Below, piece after piece: positions 6,101 through 7,047 of a stretch of 7,047 bases of DNA. The notes under the pieces are model-generated. The model was not told the origin of the DNA and did not search any database. It saw only the letters and a list, made by a program, of their open reading frames with translations. The stretch is from CAYGVX01 sp964544285 (GTDB taxonomy: Archaea > Thermoproteota > Bathyarchaeia > Bathyarchaeales > SOJC01), in NCBI GenBank assembly GCA_964544285.1, contig CAZJAQ010000065.1, positions 1-7,047 of the forward strand, written 5' to 3'. The position numbers and the translations under genes were made by a program. Every line of letters starts with the position of its first letter. Positions within the stretch are counted from its first letter, which is position 1.

Positions 6101-6402
6101 GGTATGACGAGTCTACGAGCGCGCCCCTCAACGCGCCCTCAGTCTATGGATACGAGTTTCTCTACTGGGACGTAGATTATGTTCAAAAGGAATACGGTGT
6201 AAGGTCAATCTCTGTGACCATGGACGCGCCTCACACTGCCACAGCCCATTACAGACAAGAGCAACCTCAAGCTGTTGGAGGCACCACCGTTTCGATGAAG
6301 TCGCCCTTCCTCCACACGTGGGTAAGCCTAAACGCAATGCTCGTCGCTGCGATATTTGCGACGGCATTCTGGGTAAAGAAGCGCCAAAAGGAAACCAGCT
6401 AA
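3190..6402 (+). CDS. Large exported, membrane-anchored surface protein: PKD x3 plus InlB-like repeats x7
   Basis: This 1070-residue protein is probably displayed on the cell surface, perhaps in adhesion, binding of a polymer or cell-envelope structure; the exact role is unknown. Residues 1-32 are a signal peptide (basic start, hydrophobic FTILLLLSTLLV, likely cut after TARA). Residues 33-205 form an unassigned, probably beta-rich domain. PKD domains lie at 212-298, 300-384 and 387-472, each with the W[DN]FGDG hallmark (248, 336, 423). Seven repeats (476-1022) follow the InlB-B/Flg_new-like pattern YYLTxxTxxGTxxPxxGWxxxG to NGWTG and ending ANY, AHY or ASW. A linker with AVGG (1028-1031) leads to a membrane helix at 1041-1061 and a KKRQK tail, so the bulk should face outward. 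Several N-x-S/T sequons suggest N-glycosylation. No enzyme motif is seen, and there is no lipobox at C35. TTG 3190 is chosen because GGAG lies 5 nt upstream; ATG 3214 would still give a signal peptide. Confidence 0.88.
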   Translation: MRKRTAYSMRFSILGFTILLLLSTLLVNTARAEPCAILHVSLPAGTYIGLNSDPWLNEGWLLNLTGESQTFTVRINNTSASKRSYNTLIIIALNEAGYTNLQTLIVYGITVPRSSFTYGTPRPYNLWTWPSGDVYPTWYSTYVNVGTIDRKGYKDISVSVTFSDATDVRMHFDAYGSTVSGTPTSSGYITHNPLSADSTVLFQAGPPPLQPPIADFFYYPSYPETYETVTFNASESYDPDGYIVSYTWDFGDGTPIVVENDPITSHSYTAYGDYTVTLTVTDDDGLSDDSTLVVNVRQGPVADFNFTPIDPLEHETVTFDASASTPDGGVLISYTWNFGDGNITTVTTPIITHTYSTFGIYTVTLNVTDSEGKWDTETKPITVERLPMADFWWSPLNPVVCEDVTFDSSISTPDGGILISYAWDFGDGTPIVVEGDPITTHHYTANGTFTVTLNVTDSEGRWDTESKLITVSPRQWYLTVKTDPEGITTIPGEGWYINGTDVSLTAPATVSVSTDTRYRFSYWDVDGVSQGIDNNPITVHMDANHTATAHYVCQYYLTMSTNFGTVSPGNGWHDAGSVVSISATPPFMSTVSGERYVWNGWTGTGSGSYSGMNNPASINMNAPISEAASWTHQYLLTMATNHGTTTPSAGEHWYNAGTVVEISATPPSTVAGERYVWNGWTGTGLGSYSGSNNPASVTMNAPITETASWSHEYRLTMATNFGTTTPSMGEHWYTAGSALDISATAPGTVTGERYVWNGWTGTGTGSYTGPNNPASITMNGPIIETASWTHQYYLTLATNPSGITTPSGGGWFDSGTYAPISTTGLIEIIPGSSQYKFNGWTTADMSEITNPASPSTTVLMDQPKTVTANYKIQYYLTVTSAFDAPTPISGWFDGGTVITASVTSPELGPTGTRHVCTGWSGTGSLPPSGSSTSVTFTINAPSSITWNWKTQHYLKVKTDPSGIATIPGEGWYDESTSAPLNAPSVYGYEFLYWDVDYVQKEYGVRSISVTMDAPHTATAHYRQEQPQAVGGTTVSMKSPFLHTWVSLNAMLVAAIFATAFWVKKRQKETS
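3823..4605 (+). repeat. Three tandem PKD-domain repeats
   Basis: Three PKD units of 87-88 codons run head to tail (residues 212-298, 300-384, 387-472), each starting [IVM]ADF and carrying W[DN]FGDG and a Y-x-V-T-L-x-V-T-D strand. Units 2 and 3 are close at the DNA level: 4159-4205 and 4420-4466 match at 41 of 47 positions. Unit 3 is mosaic, because its middle (TPIVVEGDPIT) follows unit 1 instead. PKD folds are usually spacers or binding modules on secreted proteins. Confidence 0.85.
4615..6255 (+). repeat. Seven tandem InlB-B/Flg_new-like repeats, first four on an exact 237-bp period
   Basis: Units begin at bases 4615, 4852, 5089, 5326, 5563, 5809 and 6043, so the first four are each exactly 237 bp (79 codons) and the last three are 82, 78 and about 71 codons. 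Units 2-4 share GERYVWNGWTGTG and NNPAS almost unchanged in protein but differ at many third codon positions. Units 1 and 7 resemble each other (VKTDP, IPGEGWY, WDVD, HTATAHY) more than the units between them. The family match is by pattern; a profile search was not possible. Confidence 0.85.
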
Positions 6403-6412
6403 ACCCATTAGT

Positions 6413-6431
6413 CCTTCACGGTCTTAGAAGG
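6413..6431. repeat. Short inverted repeat at the convergent gene ends
   Basis: CCTTC (6413-6417) and GAAGG (6427-6431) could pair as a 5-bp stem spanning the 21-bp gap between the surface-protein stop and the Lrp stop (TAA, 6426-6424). The stem is weak and lacks a following T run, so a terminator role is only possible. Confidence 0.25.
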
Positions 6432-6897
6432 AAAAGCTTTCTTCCTTGTATTTACGCGTGATGATAGAAGTGCGGATTCGAAGCACGCCTGGCAGGGGAG
6501 CCACGAACCGAGCGATAAACGAATGCAGTTTCTCTTGATCCTCCGCCACTATTTTAGCAATCACGATTAATTCTTCAGAAAGCGAAGTGAAAACCTCCGC
6601 GACCTGTCCATGCTTCGCCAACTTCTCAGCAACTCTTTCGCTTTCTTTTGGATCGGTAAAAATGGTTAGGATGGCCGTTAGAAACTTCACCCCAGCCCTT
6701 TTAGGGTCAATGACGACGGCATACTTCTTAACGATACCATGTTCCTCCATCTTCCTCACCCGATCATAAACCGTGGAATGCGCCAAATTCAAGCGCCGTC
6801 CGATATCCGTGTAAGACAGGCGAGCGTTCTCTCGCAGAATCCGTAATATAGCCCAGTCTACATCATCGAGGAAAGCCGCTCGTTCCTTGCCCTTCAT
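6424..6897 (-). CDS. Lrp/AsnC family transcription regulator
   Basis: This 157-residue DNA-binding regulator has the usual length and layout of the family. Residues 10-59 form the winged helix-turn-helix (LDDVDWAILRILRENARLSY, then TDIGRRLNLAHSTVYDRVRK and HGIVKKY). Residues 69-149 form the RAM effector-binding and oligomerisation domain, ending PGVLRIRTSIITRKYKEE. Family members sense amino acids or related metabolites and act as dimers to octamers; the ligand and targets cannot be told here. The ATG at 6897 has AGGA 7 nt upstream within AGAAGGACC. It converges with the surface-protein gene, the two stops being 21 bp apart, so the pair are not co-transcribed. Upstream lie a TATA candidate and an inverted repeat suggestive of autoregulation. 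It ends at TAA. Confidence 0.92.
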   Translation of the reverse strand: MKGKERAAFLDDVDWAILRILRENARLSYTDIGRRLNLAHSTVYDRVRKMEEHGIVKKYAVVIDPKRAGVKFLTAILTIFTDPKESERVAEKLAKHGQVAEVFTSLSEELIVIAKIVAEDQEKLHSFIARFVAPLPGVLRIRTSIITRKYKEESFSF

Positions 6898-6936
6898 AAC
6901 TGGTCCTTCTTCAGAAAAGAGATTTTAGAGTTTTCG

Positions 6937-6944
6937 TAATTTAT
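6937..6944 (-). promoter_or_regulatory. TATA candidate of the Lrp/AsnC gene
   Basis: On the minus strand ATAAATTA is centred about 43 bp upstream of ATG 6897. A start site about 25 bp downstream would leave a leader of about 18 nt including the SD AGGA. Spacing is right for an archaeal promoter. Confidence 0.45.
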
Positions 6945-6963
6945 CCTTTGTCATTGGCAGAAT

Positions 6964-6988
6964 GTCGAAAACCTCACCGAATTTCGAC
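6964..6988. promoter_or_regulatory. Inverted repeat, candidate operator upstream of the Lrp gene
   Basis: GTCGAAA (6964-6970) and TTTCGAC (6982-6988) are perfect 7-bp arms around an 11-nt spacer. The centres of the arms are 18 bp apart, within the range of dyad sites bound by Lrp-type dimers. It lies just upstream of the Lrp TATA candidate and next to a second TATA-like element, so it could control either direction. Lrp regulators commonly bind their own promoters. Confidence 0.4.
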
Positions 6989-6991
6989 GAT

Positions 6992-6999
6992 TTTATAAA
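6992..6999. promoter_or_regulatory. Symmetric TATA-like element near the right edge
   Basis: TTTATAAA is a perfect palindrome and a near-ideal archaeal TATA box on either strand. On the + strand it would start transcription near 7020, serving a gene beyond the window. On the minus strand it would give the Lrp gene a leader of about 70 nt. Direction cannot be decided from this window. Confidence 0.4.
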
Positions 7000-7047
7000 C
7001 GGATAAGCGTGACAGATGAAGGATTATTTCGGAAAACTGTAGGAACA

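Noticed and set aside
4615..6255. Possible CRISPR or other DNA-level array because of regular spacing
   Set aside because: The periodicity is in the protein, with diverged third codon positions and one continuous reading frame, so these are protein-domain repeats.
4455..6367. Several short open frames on both strands within the repeat region of the surface protein
   Set aside because: They are shadows of the repeat coding sequence, of low complexity and without start signals.
7009..7047. GTG-initiated frame open to the right edge (VTDEGLFRKTVGT)
   Set aside because: Only 13 codons are visible and there is no good SD. The TATA at 6992-6999 would start transcription downstream of this GTG, so the evidence does not support a gene call.

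Overview
The window looks archaeal. It has TATA-like promoters at the usual distance from starts, Shine-Dalgarno (SD) sites in front of ATG and TTG starts, T-run terminators, a stand-alone PUA protein of the archaeal MCT-1/Tma20 type, an archaeal-style Lrp/AsnC regulator, and a large exported protein with PKD domains and a C-terminal membrane tail. An uncultured Bathyarchaeota-like or other Thermoproteota lineage would fit, but that is inference and no marker gene here settles it.

Layout. Bases 1-92 are the 3' end of a gene on the + strand, recognisable as fdhD (formate dehydrogenase sulfurtransferase). Bases 263-1495 (+) encode an intact beta-class DNA methyltransferase with an SPPY motif (predicted N4-cytosine). 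Facing it, 2293-1625 (-) is the partner type II restriction endonuclease, broken by one in-frame TGA at 1997-1999 where the reading frame is otherwise uninterrupted. The pair therefore looks like a restriction-modification system that kept its methylase and probably lost its nuclease. By eye this segment is more AT-rich than its neighbours, as expected of an acquired cassette.

Bases 2977-2477 (-) encode the PUA protein. Divergent from it, 3190-6402 (+) encodes a 1070-residue secreted and membrane-anchored protein. It has a signal peptide, an unassigned N-terminal domain, three PKD domains, seven InlB-B/Flg_new-like repeats (the first four on an exact 237-bp period), a VGG-containing linker and one C-terminal membrane helix. 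Bases 6897-6424 (-) encode an Lrp/AsnC regulator, ending 21 bp from the surface-protein stop. Its upstream region carries a TATA candidate and an inverted repeat suited to an operator.

The genes do not form one pathway. The methyltransferase/endonuclease pair is one functional unit, and the others look like independent transcription units. No tRNA, rRNA, CRISPR array or insertion sequence was seen. No gene-free stretch exceeds about 210 bp. I see no clear evidence of a new multi-gene system. The points most worth a second look are the TGA-interrupted nuclease, the mosaic and tandem architecture of the surface protein, and the N-terminal domain of the methyltransferase.
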